From Thermoprotei archaeon (GTDB lineage: Archaea; Thermoproteota; Thermoprotei_A; Sulfolobales; Desulfurococcaceae), in the NCBI GenBank assembly GCA_003661825.1, contig QMWW01000033.1, positions 1 through 9,456 of the forward strand: a stretch of DNA of 9,456 nucleotides, written 5' to 3'. The notes beneath the pieces were generated by a model. The model saw only the letters and a list, made by a program, of their open reading frames with translations. It made no database searches and was not told where the DNA came from. The translations under genes were made by a program, and so were the position numbers. How positions within the stretch are numbered: the stretch's first letter is position 1; each line of letters begins with the position of its first letter. Shown one piece after another: positions 1 through 5,390 of this stretch.

Positions 1-1004
1 CTGATTATTCTTCCTCCTGTTGCTCTTTCTAGTTTCTCCATGTCTGATCTCTTTACTCTTCTTACTGCTAGTATTCCTTTCTTAGCGAGGAAGTGCTGAG
101 CAACCTCATCAATACCCTTCTGACAAATAACAACATTAGCACCAGCACCAGCGATCTTCTCGACCATGTTCTTCAAGATTTCCTCTTCTTGCTCAAGGAA
201 AGCCCTTATCTGGCTTGGGTCAGATATCCTAATTTCTGCATCTATTTCTGGTTTTTCTATCTCTAGCGGTGTATCTAATAGCGCTATCTTGGCTCTCTCT
301 ACTCTCCTGGGCATTCCAGGATGCACGACTTCTTTATCTAGGACTATACCAGATACTAGCATAGAGTCTGATAAGCTACCTCCGTACTTCTTGATTATTT
401 GTATGTTATCTAGATCTATGTAGTATTTCTCACCACGTTGTTCTGTAATTTGCTTTACAGCTTTTACAGCTACTTCTGCGAAATACTCTCTCGCATCGTG
501 CACGGCTTTACTTGTTAGTGCTGTTTTCGCTACTTTTTTCAGCGTCTCGTCATCGTTTATATTGATGGGTTCAGCTATCTCGTAGAGTACTCTAAGGGTT
601 TCCTCAAGCGCCTTTCTGTATCCGCTGACTATTACAGTTGGGTGAATGTTTTTAGCAAGAAGCTCTTCAGCGTTTCTGAGAAGTTCACCAGCAAATATGA
701 CACAGGTTTTGGTACCATCACCTACTTCGCTGTCTTGGCTCTTTGCTATTTGTACCAACATTTTAGCAGCTGGATGCTGTATCTCAGCCTTGTCCAAGAG
801 CGTGGCTCCATCATTTGTGATGGTTACGTCTCCTAGAGCATCTACCAGCATTTTATCCATTCCTTTGGGGCCATAGGTAGTCTTTATCATCTCTGCTACG
901 GCTCGTGCAGACATTATATTAGTTCTAAGCGCATCTCTACCCGCGGTTCTCTGCGTACCCTCTTTTAAGATCAGTACAGGTATTCCAACAGGTTCTACAG
1001 ACAT
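1..1004 (-). CDS. ths: Thermosome subunit (group II chaperonin), C-terminus cut by window edge
   Basis: ATP-dependent cytosolic chaperonin that forms double-ring complexes and folds or protects proteins at high temperature. The visible 334 residues cover the N-terminal equatorial, intermediate and part of the apical domain. Family landmarks: KTTYGPKGMDKML at about 41-53, NDGAT at 64-68 and GDGTKT at 95-100 (nucleotide and Mg site, Asp96), then GEKYYIDLDNIQI and ANVVICQKGIDEVAQ further on. The full family length is about 540-560 residues, so roughly 210 are missing. GDGTKT followed by CVIFAGELL resembles the beta-type subunits of Sulfolobales, so ThsB-like is my guess; subunit type is not certain. 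The start is ATG at 1004, preceded on the minus strand by a GGTGAG ribosome binding site five bases away, and MSVEPVGIPVLILKEG is a normal N-terminus. Transcribed divergently from S17e. Confidence 0.97.
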   Translation of the reverse strand, partial: MSVEPVGIPVLILKEGTQRTAGRDALRTNIMSARAVAEMIKTTYGPKGMDKMLVDALGDVTITNDGATLLDKAEIQHPAAKMLVQIAKSQDSEVGDGTKTCVIFAGELLRNAEELLAKNIHPTVIVSGYRKALEETLRVLYEIAEPININDDETLKKVAKTALTSKAVHDAREYFAEVAVKAVKQITEQRGEKYYIDLDNIQIIKKYGGSLSDSMLVSGIVLDKEVVHPGMPRRVERAKIALLDTPLEIEKPEIDAEIRISDPSQIRAFLEQEEEILKNMVEKIAGAGANVVICQKGIDEVAQHFLAKKGILAVRRVKRSDMEKLERATGGRII

Positions 1005-1080
1005 AACACTCACCTTGCATACTTAACGCAACTAGGTAGGATTACTGCAGGAACTCCATATATGTGAGATTAAACCGCTT

Positions 1081-1090
1081 CTATATAAAT
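1081..1090 (-). promoter_or_regulatory. Box A (TATA) of the thermosome gene
   Basis: On the minus strand this reads ATTTATATAG, a near-ideal archaeal box A, preceded by purine-rich GTAAG that could serve as BRE. A start 25 bp downstream would fall near 1055-1062, giving a leader of about 50-60 nt with the GGTGAG site before the ATG. Inferred from sequence only. Confidence 0.65.
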
Positions 1091-1125
1091 CTTACTCATA
1101 GCCCTTAAGGTTAGCTCAGATAAAG

Positions 1126-1133
1126 AATTTAAG
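1126..1133 (+). promoter_or_regulatory. Possible box A of the S17e-Cgi121 operon
   Basis: AATTTAAG preceded by A-rich ATAAAG. It lies about 54 bp before the chosen S17e start, which would place transcription start near 1153 and leave a leader of about 30 nt containing the GGTGAG site. The TTATAAAG at 1162-1169 looks more TATA-like but is too close to the start codon to serve this gene. Confidence 0.35.
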
Positions 1134-1183
1134 GTCCTAGTATACGTTATTTGAATAAAGCTTATAAAGATACGGTGAGAAGC

Positions 1184-1384
1184 TTGGGTAAAATCAGGAC
1201 TAAACTAGTCAAAAGAACAGCAAAAGAGCTATTGGAGAAATATCCAGACATATTTACCAGAGATTTTGAACATAATAAGAAAGTCGTAAGCAAGCTTCTT
1301 GAGACACCGTCAAAAAAGCTTAGAAACCAGATCGCTGGATACATCACACATTTAGTATCTATACGGTTAAAGAGAAGCAGTTAA
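1184..1384 (+). CDS. rps17e: 30S ribosomal protein S17e
   Basis: Small archaeal/eukaryal-type protein of the small ribosomal subunit. The 66 residues carry the family pattern almost throughout: GKIRTKLVKRTAKELLEKYP, then DFEHNKKVV and SKKLRNQIAGYITHLV. I choose the TTG at 1184 rather than the in-frame TTG at 1151: a GGTGAG ribosome binding site at 1174-1179 ends four bases before it, and archaeal S17e normally begins M-G-(K/R)-(V/I)-R, which matches from this codon. The longer reading would add 11 residues with no family counterpart. The next gene starts 20 nt after the stop, so the two are probably co-transcribed; the thermosome gene is divergent upstream. Confidence 0.95.
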   Translation: MGKIRTKLVKRTAKELLEKYPDIFTRDFEHNKKVVSKLLETPSKKLRNQIAGYITHLVSIRLKRSS

Positions 1385-1404
1385 CTATAGTGATGGAGAC
1401 CTAG

Positions 1405-1893
1405 ATGAGCCTTCTTCTGGTAAGAGAAACAGACGTACCTGGTAGATACTACATAAAGTATCTTGAACAAACATTGTATTTTAATGTATATAAGTGCAGG
1501 AAAGAGGAATCTACATTAGATGAGGAACTAGAAAAGGTAGGGGAGTTTAATAGTAAAGCATTAGCTCTTATCCCAGCCAGTGCTATCTCTAGCTTCTTCC
1601 AAATAGTTCAAGGCGTTATCAATTATCACTTGTATGGTAAAACGTTTCGTGTAAGAAATAAGGGCTTACTTCTAGCTATGTTTATACTAGGCTTAGATCA
1701 GATCAACAAGGTAATTAGAGAGCTTAAAGAAGAGTATGCACGTTCTAATGATTATTATGTGGTAACCATTGAAGGAGGATGTAAAATGGGTAGTAAGAAG
1801 TGTACTCCATTTTCTGTTAGCACTATTGAGTTAAATAGAGAAGCGCTCCAAATTCTAGCAAAAAATCTGGGGGCAATTCTCCGTAAAATCTAG
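1405..1893 (+). CDS. cgi121: Probable KEOPS complex subunit Cgi121
   Basis: 162-residue soluble protein. I read it as Cgi121, the KEOPS subunit that binds the kinase Bud32 and the tRNA acceptor end during N6-threonylcarbamoyladenosine (t6A) synthesis. Support is a weak but ordered pattern: an early strand-rich part, then an SAISSFFQIVQGVINY helix (about 59-74) in the place of the family's H-x-x-x-A-x-x-x-A helix, followed by GLLLAMFILGLDQINKVI (about 87-104), which matches the family's L-x-x-x-L-x-G-x-x-Q-I-x-x-A-I segment, and a helical C-terminus. Family length is about 140-170. ATG at 1405 has GGAG at 1395-1398. It sits 20 nt after S17e, a translation-related context. The function is inferred from pattern memory, not from an alignment; an uncharacterised crenarchaeal protein remains possible. 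Confidence 0.5.
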   Translation: MSLLLVRETDVPGRYYIKYLEQTLYFNVYKCRKEESTLDEELEKVGEFNSKALALIPASAISSFFQIVQGVINYHLYGKTFRVRNKGLLLAMFILGLDQINKVIRELKEEYARSNDYYVVTIEGGCKMGSKKCTPFSVSTIELNREALQILAKNLGAILRKI

Positions 1894-1894
1894 C

Positions 1895-1933
1895 TCACCA
1901 TTCTTCCTCCCATTCCTCCTCGAACCAGCGCAT
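1895..1933 (-). CDS. Possible 12-codon mini-gene, acidic/tryptophan-rich
   Basis: An ATG-to-TGA frame encoding MRWFEEEWEEEW. It would not normally be called, but it has a very strong archaeal ribosome binding site: GGGTGATC on the minus strand (1936-1943) two bases before the ATG, complementary to the usual archaeal 16S 3' end. A possible box A (ATTAAATA, 1985-1992) with A-rich DNA in front would start transcription near 1962. The stop lies one base from the Cgi121 stop. Six of twelve residues are Glu and three are Trp; the second half comes from a 12-bp tandem duplication. I know no family for it. It could equally be chance, or a purine-rich tract with another role. Confidence 0.3.
   Translation of the reverse strand: MRWFEEEWEEEW
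1898..1921. repeat. 12-bp tandem duplication
   Basis: Two adjacent copies, CCATTCTTCCTC (1898-1909) and CCATTCCTCCTC (1910-1921), differ at one base. On the minus strand each copy encodes Glu-Glu-Glu-Trp in the mini-gene frame, and the single difference is synonymous (GAA/GAG). On the plus strand the tract is pyrimidine-rich and follows the Cgi121 stop directly, so it might also help end that transcript. Confidence 0.7.
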
Positions 1934-1980
1934 TTGATCACCCTTAATGAATTCTGCCTGTTTACTTAATAGTAAATAGC

Positions 1981-2277
1981 TTAGTATTTAATCTTTTTGA
2001 CTGACCGCATAATCGCTATTGGTACAATAACGAATAATATCAACACTATTAGTGATAATATCACACTGAATAAGATTAATGTGCTGATGGAATCTATGCT
2101 ACCTACCCCAAAGCATATAGGTATGAAAAGTATTACTATACAACCGCCTACTCCTCCGCTAATGTTAGAAGTTGTATCAGAAAGCGTGAGCACGCTATAA
2201 ATTATGATAGAGGAAACCAGTATGAAAATCCCTATGACTACTAGAATAAGGCCTATTTTCAGCATATCAGCACTCAA
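1981..2277 (-). CDS. Small two-helix membrane protein, divergent DUF131-like
   Basis: 98 residues with two strongly hydrophobic segments (about 7-30 and 64-89) joined by a Gly-rich region, SGGVGGCIVILFIPICFGVG (40-59), and a short basic tail, RSVKKIKY. The layout matches the upstream DUF131 protein, with the conserved GGxxxIGPxPIVFG replaced by a looser version, so it is probably a diverged paralogue. Function unknown; location is the cytoplasmic membrane. The start is TTG at 2277 with GGAGG eight bases before it; it overlaps the upstream stop as TTGA, which suggests coupled translation. The ATG at 2265 is an alternative start with a poorer ribosome binding site. Confidence 0.7.
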   Translation of the reverse strand: MSADMLKIGLILVVIGIFILVSSIIIYSVLTLSDTTSNISGGVGGCIVILFIPICFGVGSIDSISTLILFSVILSLIVLILFVIVPIAIMRSVKKIKY

Positions 2278-2531
2278 CTTAAGCCCCTCCAGCTTATAAC
2301 GTGTAGTATTATAACAAGAGCCGTCAGTATTATAGCTAGTATTAAAACGGTTATTAGCATTCTAGTGGAGGTGCCGAATACTATTGGGAGAGGCCCGATG
2401 ATAACTGCTCCTCCTGCTTCTACTTCCCTTTTATTTGACCTTATACTTCCTACAAGGATCAACGCCATACCAATAACTATCAGTATAATACTTAGTAAGA
2501 CTGTCGTTAAAAGTATATATGTGTCGTGCAA
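2274..2531 (-). CDS. DUF131 family membrane protein
   Basis: 85-residue archaeal membrane protein of unknown function (DUF131, TIGR00304 type). TM1 is about 6-30 and TM2 about 58-79. Between them lies the diagnostic EAGGAVIIGPLPIVFGTS stretch (38-55), matching the family's Gly-Gly-x-x-x-x-Gly-Pro-x-Pro-Ile-x-Phe-Gly core. The start given is TTG at 2531; no good ribosome binding site precedes it, and the predicted transcript start is only about 14 nt upstream, so a short leader or a later start such as Met22 is possible. It is first in a two-gene unit with the diverged paralogue, and divergent from the DUF1805 gene. Confidence 0.8.
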   Translation of the reverse strand: MHDTYILLTTVLLSIILIVIGMALILVGSIRSNKREVEAGGAVIIGPLPIVFGTSTRMLITVLILAIILTALVIILHVISWRGLS

Positions 2532-2565
2532 TGCCTAGAATAACCCCTAACCCTTCTCTAGCGAA

Positions 2566-2575
2566 TATATTAAAA
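2566..2575 (-). promoter_or_regulatory. Box A of the DUF131 gene pair
   Basis: TTTTAATATA on the minus strand inside an A/T-only stretch (about 2564-2600) shared by both divergent promoters. Spacing predicts transcription start near 2545. The A/T richness makes the exact box uncertain. Confidence 0.4.
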
Positions 2576-2593
2576 TATATATAATTATAATAT

Positions 2594-2601
2594 ACTTTAA
2601 T
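2594..2601 (+). promoter_or_regulatory. Possible box A of the DUF1805 gene
   Basis: ACTTTAAT, at the downstream end of the A/T-rich stretch. It would place transcription start near 2622-2627, inside the inverted repeat at 2614-2636 and about 28 nt before the ATG. Other TATA-like strings lie just upstream. Confidence 0.35.
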
Positions 2602-2613
2602 ACACTAACTCCT

Positions 2614-2636
2614 TATTCTTGTTAATAGCAAGAATA
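2614..2636. repeat. Perfect 8-bp inverted repeat before the DUF1805 gene
   Basis: TATTCTTG (2614-2621), a seven-base centre TTAATAG, then CAAGAATA (2629-2636). It lies between the likely box A and the GGGTG ribosome binding site at 2641-2645, over the predicted transcription start. It could be an operator for a dimeric DNA-binding protein, or a hairpin at the 5' end of the mRNA. Confidence 0.6.
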
Positions 2637-2652
2637 GATAGGGTGTAGAAAT

Positions 2653-2961
2653 ATGCATTCTACACAGAGCGATGTATTAATCAGAATTTTAAGGGTTAAT
2701 GGGAAAAGCTTAGTGGGTATTAAAGTAGAATTACCTAATGCTCCTCCTCTACTCGTAGTAAAGGGCGAAAAAGGCTTCGTCATGTGTGGGTATCTCAACA
2801 TGCACGTAGTAGAAGAACTCGGAGTACTTGCAGCTATAGTTAAGGGCATTTCTTCAATTGACGAGCTTCTAGAAAAAGAGATAGCCGAGTCGACCAGTAA
2901 AGCTAGAGAACATGGAATCTTTCCTGGTGCTAAGGTAAAGCAGATTCTAGATAGACTATAA
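2653..2961 (+). CDS. DUF1805 (YunC-like) protein
   Basis: 102-residue soluble protein of the DUF1805/YunC family, whose biochemical role is not established. The family signature is clear: GIKVELPNAPPLLVVKGEKG (23-42), the motif GFVMCGYLN (41-49), then a helical part with GISSIDELLEKEIAESTSKA (about 65-84) and AREHGIFPGAKVKQIL. Length is normal. The ATG at 2653 has a GGGTG ribosome binding site at 2641-2645 with a seven-base gap. It appears monocistronic: divergent from the DUF131 pair, and about 130 nt before pyruvate kinase, which has its own candidate promoter. Confidence 0.85.
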   Translation: MHSTQSDVLIRILRVNGKSLVGIKVELPNAPPLLVVKGEKGFVMCGYLNMHVVEELGVLAAIVKGISSIDELLEKEIAESTSKAREHGIFPGAKVKQILDRL

Positions 2962-3039
2962 AGTATTAGATCTCGAAGTACTACTAGATATTACCTCAAT
3001 CGTTTGCTAGCCGTAACTGTAATATACGATTCAATATAT

Positions 3040-3047
3040 GATTTAAG
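3040..3047 (+). promoter_or_regulatory. Possible box A of pyruvate kinase
   Basis: GATTTAAG, followed by G as in the S17e candidate (both contain ATTTAAGG). Transcription would start near 3068, leaving a leader of about 26 nt with AGGTG at 3083-3087. A TATATG string lies just upstream at about 3035-3040. Confidence 0.35.
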
Positions 3048-3093
3048 GAGCTTAGACGATAACATACTAAAGACCTGGGTTTAGGTGTTGTTA

Positions 3094-4497
3094 TTGATAC
3101 GTACAAAAATGCTAGTTACGCTTGGACCCAGCATCCACGACTATAACCTAGTAAAAAGCGTGATCAGGGAAGGCGTAAGCGGGTTTAGAATAAATTTTAG
3201 CCATGGCGAACCCCGTGTATGGGAGGAATTAATAAAAATCGTGAGGGACGCGGCTGAAGAACTAGACCGCGTGGTTTTAACTATAGGCGATATACCTGGC
3301 CCCCAAGTAAGAAGCGGGGATTACCCAGAGCAGGAAATCAGGTTCAAAAGCAAAGTTGTCCTAATACCTGGTGATAAGGCTGAAGAACCAGGGGTGATCC
3401 CCATTCCTGTTAAGAAATTTTTTGAAACAGTAGACATTGGCGACCTAATACTGCTCGACGATGGTAGACTCATGTTAAGAGTCGTAGAAGTAAATAGTGA
3501 AGGAGTCGAAGCTCTAGCACTTAATGATGCCAGAATTCTTCCTCGTAGAAAAGTTGTGATCTCGGGTAAGGAAGTGAACTTACCACTTTTAAGCGAGTCT
3601 GATGTAAAATACATACAGTTCAGCGTTATGCATGGTTTAACCTATATAGCTGTCAGCTATATCCGCGGACCAGAGGATGTAGATATAGTCAAGGATATAA
3701 TTTCTAAGCACGGTGGCAAGCAGAGAGTTATAGCTAAGATCGAGACCCGGTCCGGGGTTGAACGGCTTTCTGAGATAGTTGAGGTGGCAGATGCTATACT
3801 AGTCGCTAGAGGTGATCTAGGACTTCATTTTACCTTAGAGAAAATTCCGTTACTACAGAAGAAGATCATCCGTGAAGCTATAAGATCTGGAAAACCCTGT
3901 ATTCTCGCAACTCAGCTCCTTGAATCTATGGTTAATTCGCCGAGGCCTAGTAGAAGTGAAGTAATAGATGTTATGTCAGCGGTTAATGACTACATAGATG
4001 CTTTGCTCCTAACTAATGAGACGGCTATAGGAAAGTATCCGCTGGAATCGGTTAAGTGGCTTAAAAAGATAATAGAGGTCGCTGAGGAGAATAGTGATGA
4101 AAGAGTGCTTGAAGATCTAAGAGGAGAGCTCAGCTATAAAACCCTTAAAGAAAAATATGCTTTAGGACTAACCCTTTTAGCCGAGAAGATACATTCCAAA
4201 GTACTAGTTTATACGAAAACGGGATCAATACCAAGGAAGATCTCTCGTGTAAGACCTCAAATACCAGTATACGTAGGTACAGCTAATAAGTTCCTAGCTG
4301 AGAGCTTAGCACTACACTATGGTATAAACCCGTATTATTTAAACCATAAGAAAACTCTTGACTACAATGAAGGGGTTAGGCTCCTATACAGCTACCTAAG
4401 AAGTACGGGTGAGCTAGGATATGGAGATATAGTAGCTGAAGCTTATGGCAGAAGGGAAACAGAGATACACGAAATAAAAATAAGGCAGGTTCTCTAA
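3094..4497 (+). CDS. pyk: Pyruvate kinase
   Basis: Converts phosphoenolpyruvate and ADP to pyruvate and ATP, the last ATP-forming step of glycolysis. Of 467 residues: N-terminal RTKMLVTLGPS; RINFSHG (R32, N34, S36, H37); DIPGPQVR (D66, R73) leading into the B domain; catalytic AKIE (K215, E217); ARGDLG (R239, D241); ATQLLESM (T273); then TNETAIGKYP, where bacteria usually have SGETA. A C-terminal domain of about 125 residues follows. I chose TTG at 3094 because AGGTG at 3083-3087 lies six bases before it and MIRTKMLVTLGP matches known N-termini; GTG at 3085 overlaps that ribosome binding site. All main catalytic residues are present. The gene is convergent with tRNA-Thr and the fbp-tpi operon. 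Confidence 0.96.
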   Translation: MIRTKMLVTLGPSIHDYNLVKSVIREGVSGFRINFSHGEPRVWEELIKIVRDAAEELDRVVLTIGDIPGPQVRSGDYPEQEIRFKSKVVLIPGDKAEEPGVIPIPVKKFFETVDIGDLILLDDGRLMLRVVEVNSEGVEALALNDARILPRRKVVISGKEVNLPLLSESDVKYIQFSVMHGLTYIAVSYIRGPEDVDIVKDIISKHGGKQRVIAKIETRSGVERLSEIVEVADAILVARGDLGLHFTLEKIPLLQKKIIREAIRSGKPCILATQLLESMVNSPRPSRSEVIDVMSAVNDYIDALLLTNETAIGKYPLESVKWLKKIIEVAEENSDERVLEDLRGELSYKTLKEKYALGLTLLAEKIHSKVLVYTKTGSIPRKISRVRPQIPVYVGTANKFLAESLALHYGINPYYLNHKKTLDYNEGVRLLYSYLRSTGELGYGDIVAEAYGRRETEIHEIKIRQVL

Positions 4498-4503
4498 TTT
4501 CTG

Positions 4504-4520
4504 AAAAAATTTTAAAATTA
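4504..4520 (-). terminator. T-rich terminator after tRNA-Thr
   Basis: Just past the tRNA 3' end the minus strand reads TAATTTTAAAATTTTTTC, with a run of six T, a typical archaeal intrinsic stop signal. The plus strand has only short T runs here (4498-4500, 4510-4513), so termination of pyruvate kinase is less clear. Confidence 0.45.
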
Positions 4521-4622
4521 AGCCGCCGGCGGGATTTGAACCCGCGACCACCGGCTTTCCCGACTTCGGTTACGCCATGTCCGCTACGAGGCCGGCGCTC
4601 TACCCAGCTGAGCTACGGCGGC
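4521..4622 (-). tRNA. tRNA-Thr (CGT), intron-containing
   Basis: Complete cloverleaf. Acceptor GCCGCCG/CGGCGGC with T as base 73, D stem GCTC/GAGC, anticodon stem CCGGC/GCCGG, variable loop TGGTC, T stem GCGGG/CCCGC with TTCAAAT loop. After removal of a 28-base intron the anticodon loop is CTCGTAA, giving anticodon CGT (plus-strand positions 4586-4588), which reads ACG. U73 and the G1-C72, C2-G71 pairs fit archaeal threonine identity. The CCA end is not encoded. Mature length is 74 nt. It lies 34 nt after the tpi stop on the same strand. Confidence 0.96.
4557..4584 (-). other. Archaeal tRNA intron at position 37/38
   Basis: 28-base intron between A37 and A38, the canonical archaeal site, to be cut by the tRNA splicing endonuclease at a bulge-helix-bulge. 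I can pair exon CUCG (32-35) with CGGG near the intron 3' end, leaving three-base bulges UAG and AAA. The second flanking helix inside the intron does not form cleanly, so the structure looks relaxed. The cut positions are inferred from the requirement for a normal seven-base loop. Confidence 0.85.
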
Positions 4623-4647
4623 TTCTATGTTAAAAATTAGTAGAAGG

Positions 4648-4655
4648 TTATTATA
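4648..4655 (-). promoter_or_regulatory. Possible box A of tRNA-Thr, at the tpi stop
   Basis: TATAATAA on the minus strand, centred about 30 bp before the mature tRNA 5' end, one base past the tpi TAG stop. This suggests the tRNA has its own promoter rather than depending on fbp-tpi readthrough. Confidence 0.45.
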
Positions 4656-4656
4656 G

Positions 4657-5376
4657 CTATATCCCTAGTTTTTCAGCGGCTTCTACGGCTTTTTCCGCCA
4701 TATCCTTCATTACGCTGAGAGGATCAGGGGCTTTAACGATCGCAGAGGCTACAAGAACGCCTAAAGTTCCAAGCTCTATTGCTTTATATACGTCATCGCC
4801 TTTGCTAATTCCAGCCCCCGTTAGTATAACGACTTCTTTGTTGACTCTTCTTATTAATTCTACGCTCTTAGTGATTACTTCTGGCTTAGCTTTGCTAACA
4901 GGTATTCCAGTTCCTATTAACTCAGGTGGCTCGACAGCAACTATGTCAGGTTTGAGTACGGCTATAGCGGCTCCGGTTTCTGGTACATCGGCGCATACAA
5001 GGGTTTTTATCCCTAACTCCTTAGCATGCTTGATGAGCCAGTTTATATCTGCGAGTTTTAATCTATGTTCGCTGTGGTTAATTATTACGCCTCCGGCTCC
5101 TACTTCTTTCAACCCTTCTAATGGAATAAACCCTGTAGCGGCTCCCGGTTTAATGGGGTCAGCGTGCTGTCCATATACCTCAACACCGCTTCCTTCTACT
5201 TCTTTTAAAACCCTGTAGAGCTCTATATATGGAGGAGCTAGTATTACATTTACATCATATTCATCGTGCACCTTAACAGCACTTCTAGCTATTTTTAGTG
5301 CGTGTTCGCCGAAGCTATATGGGTAATACGCCTTGTAATTTACAGCTATTATAGGTTTCAACTCATCACGCACCAC
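4657..5376 (-). CDS. tpiA: Triosephosphate isomerase, archaeal type
   Basis: Interconverts glyceraldehyde 3-phosphate and dihydroxyacetone phosphate. 239 residues, matching the shorter archaeal form (about 220-230) rather than the bacterial one (about 250). Catalytic residues: N13 and K15 in AVNYKAY, H101 in INHSEHR, E149 in AVEPPELIGTG. Phosphate-binding parts are TGAGIS (186-191) and GVLVASAIVKA (206-216). The start is uncertain: GTG at 5376 (used here), GTG at 5373, or TTG at 5361 with GTGAT three bases before it; the last would remove five residues. It is 14 nt after the fbp stop on the same strand and probably co-transcribed with it. TPI supplies balanced triose phosphates to the FBP aldolase encoded just upstream. 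Confidence 0.96.
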   Translation of the reverse strand: MVRDELKPIIAVNYKAYYPYSFGEHALKIARSAVKVHDEYDVNVILAPPYIELYRVLKEVEGSGVEVYGQHADPIKPGAATGFIPLEGLKEVGAGGVIINHSEHRLKLADINWLIKHAKELGIKTLVCADVPETGAAIAVLKPDIVAVEPPELIGTGIPVSKAKPEVITKSVELIRRVNKEVVILTGAGISKGDDVYKAIELGTLGVLVASAIVKAPDPLSVMKDMAEKAVEAAEKLGI

Positions 5377-5390
5377 TGCTGACTAGTATA

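Noticed and set aside
1151..1183. N-terminal extension of S17e from TTG 1151
   Set aside because: The 11 extra residues do not resemble the family, and GGTGAG sits directly before the later TTG at 1184.
4093..4099. GTGATGA in the pyruvate kinase gene as box C
   Set aside because: It lies inside a well-conserved coding region and has no matching box D or internal boxes.
5362..5368. GTGATGA on the minus strand, a box C look-alike
   Set aside because: It lies at the tpi start with no CTGA box D at a suitable distance; better explained as start-region sequence.
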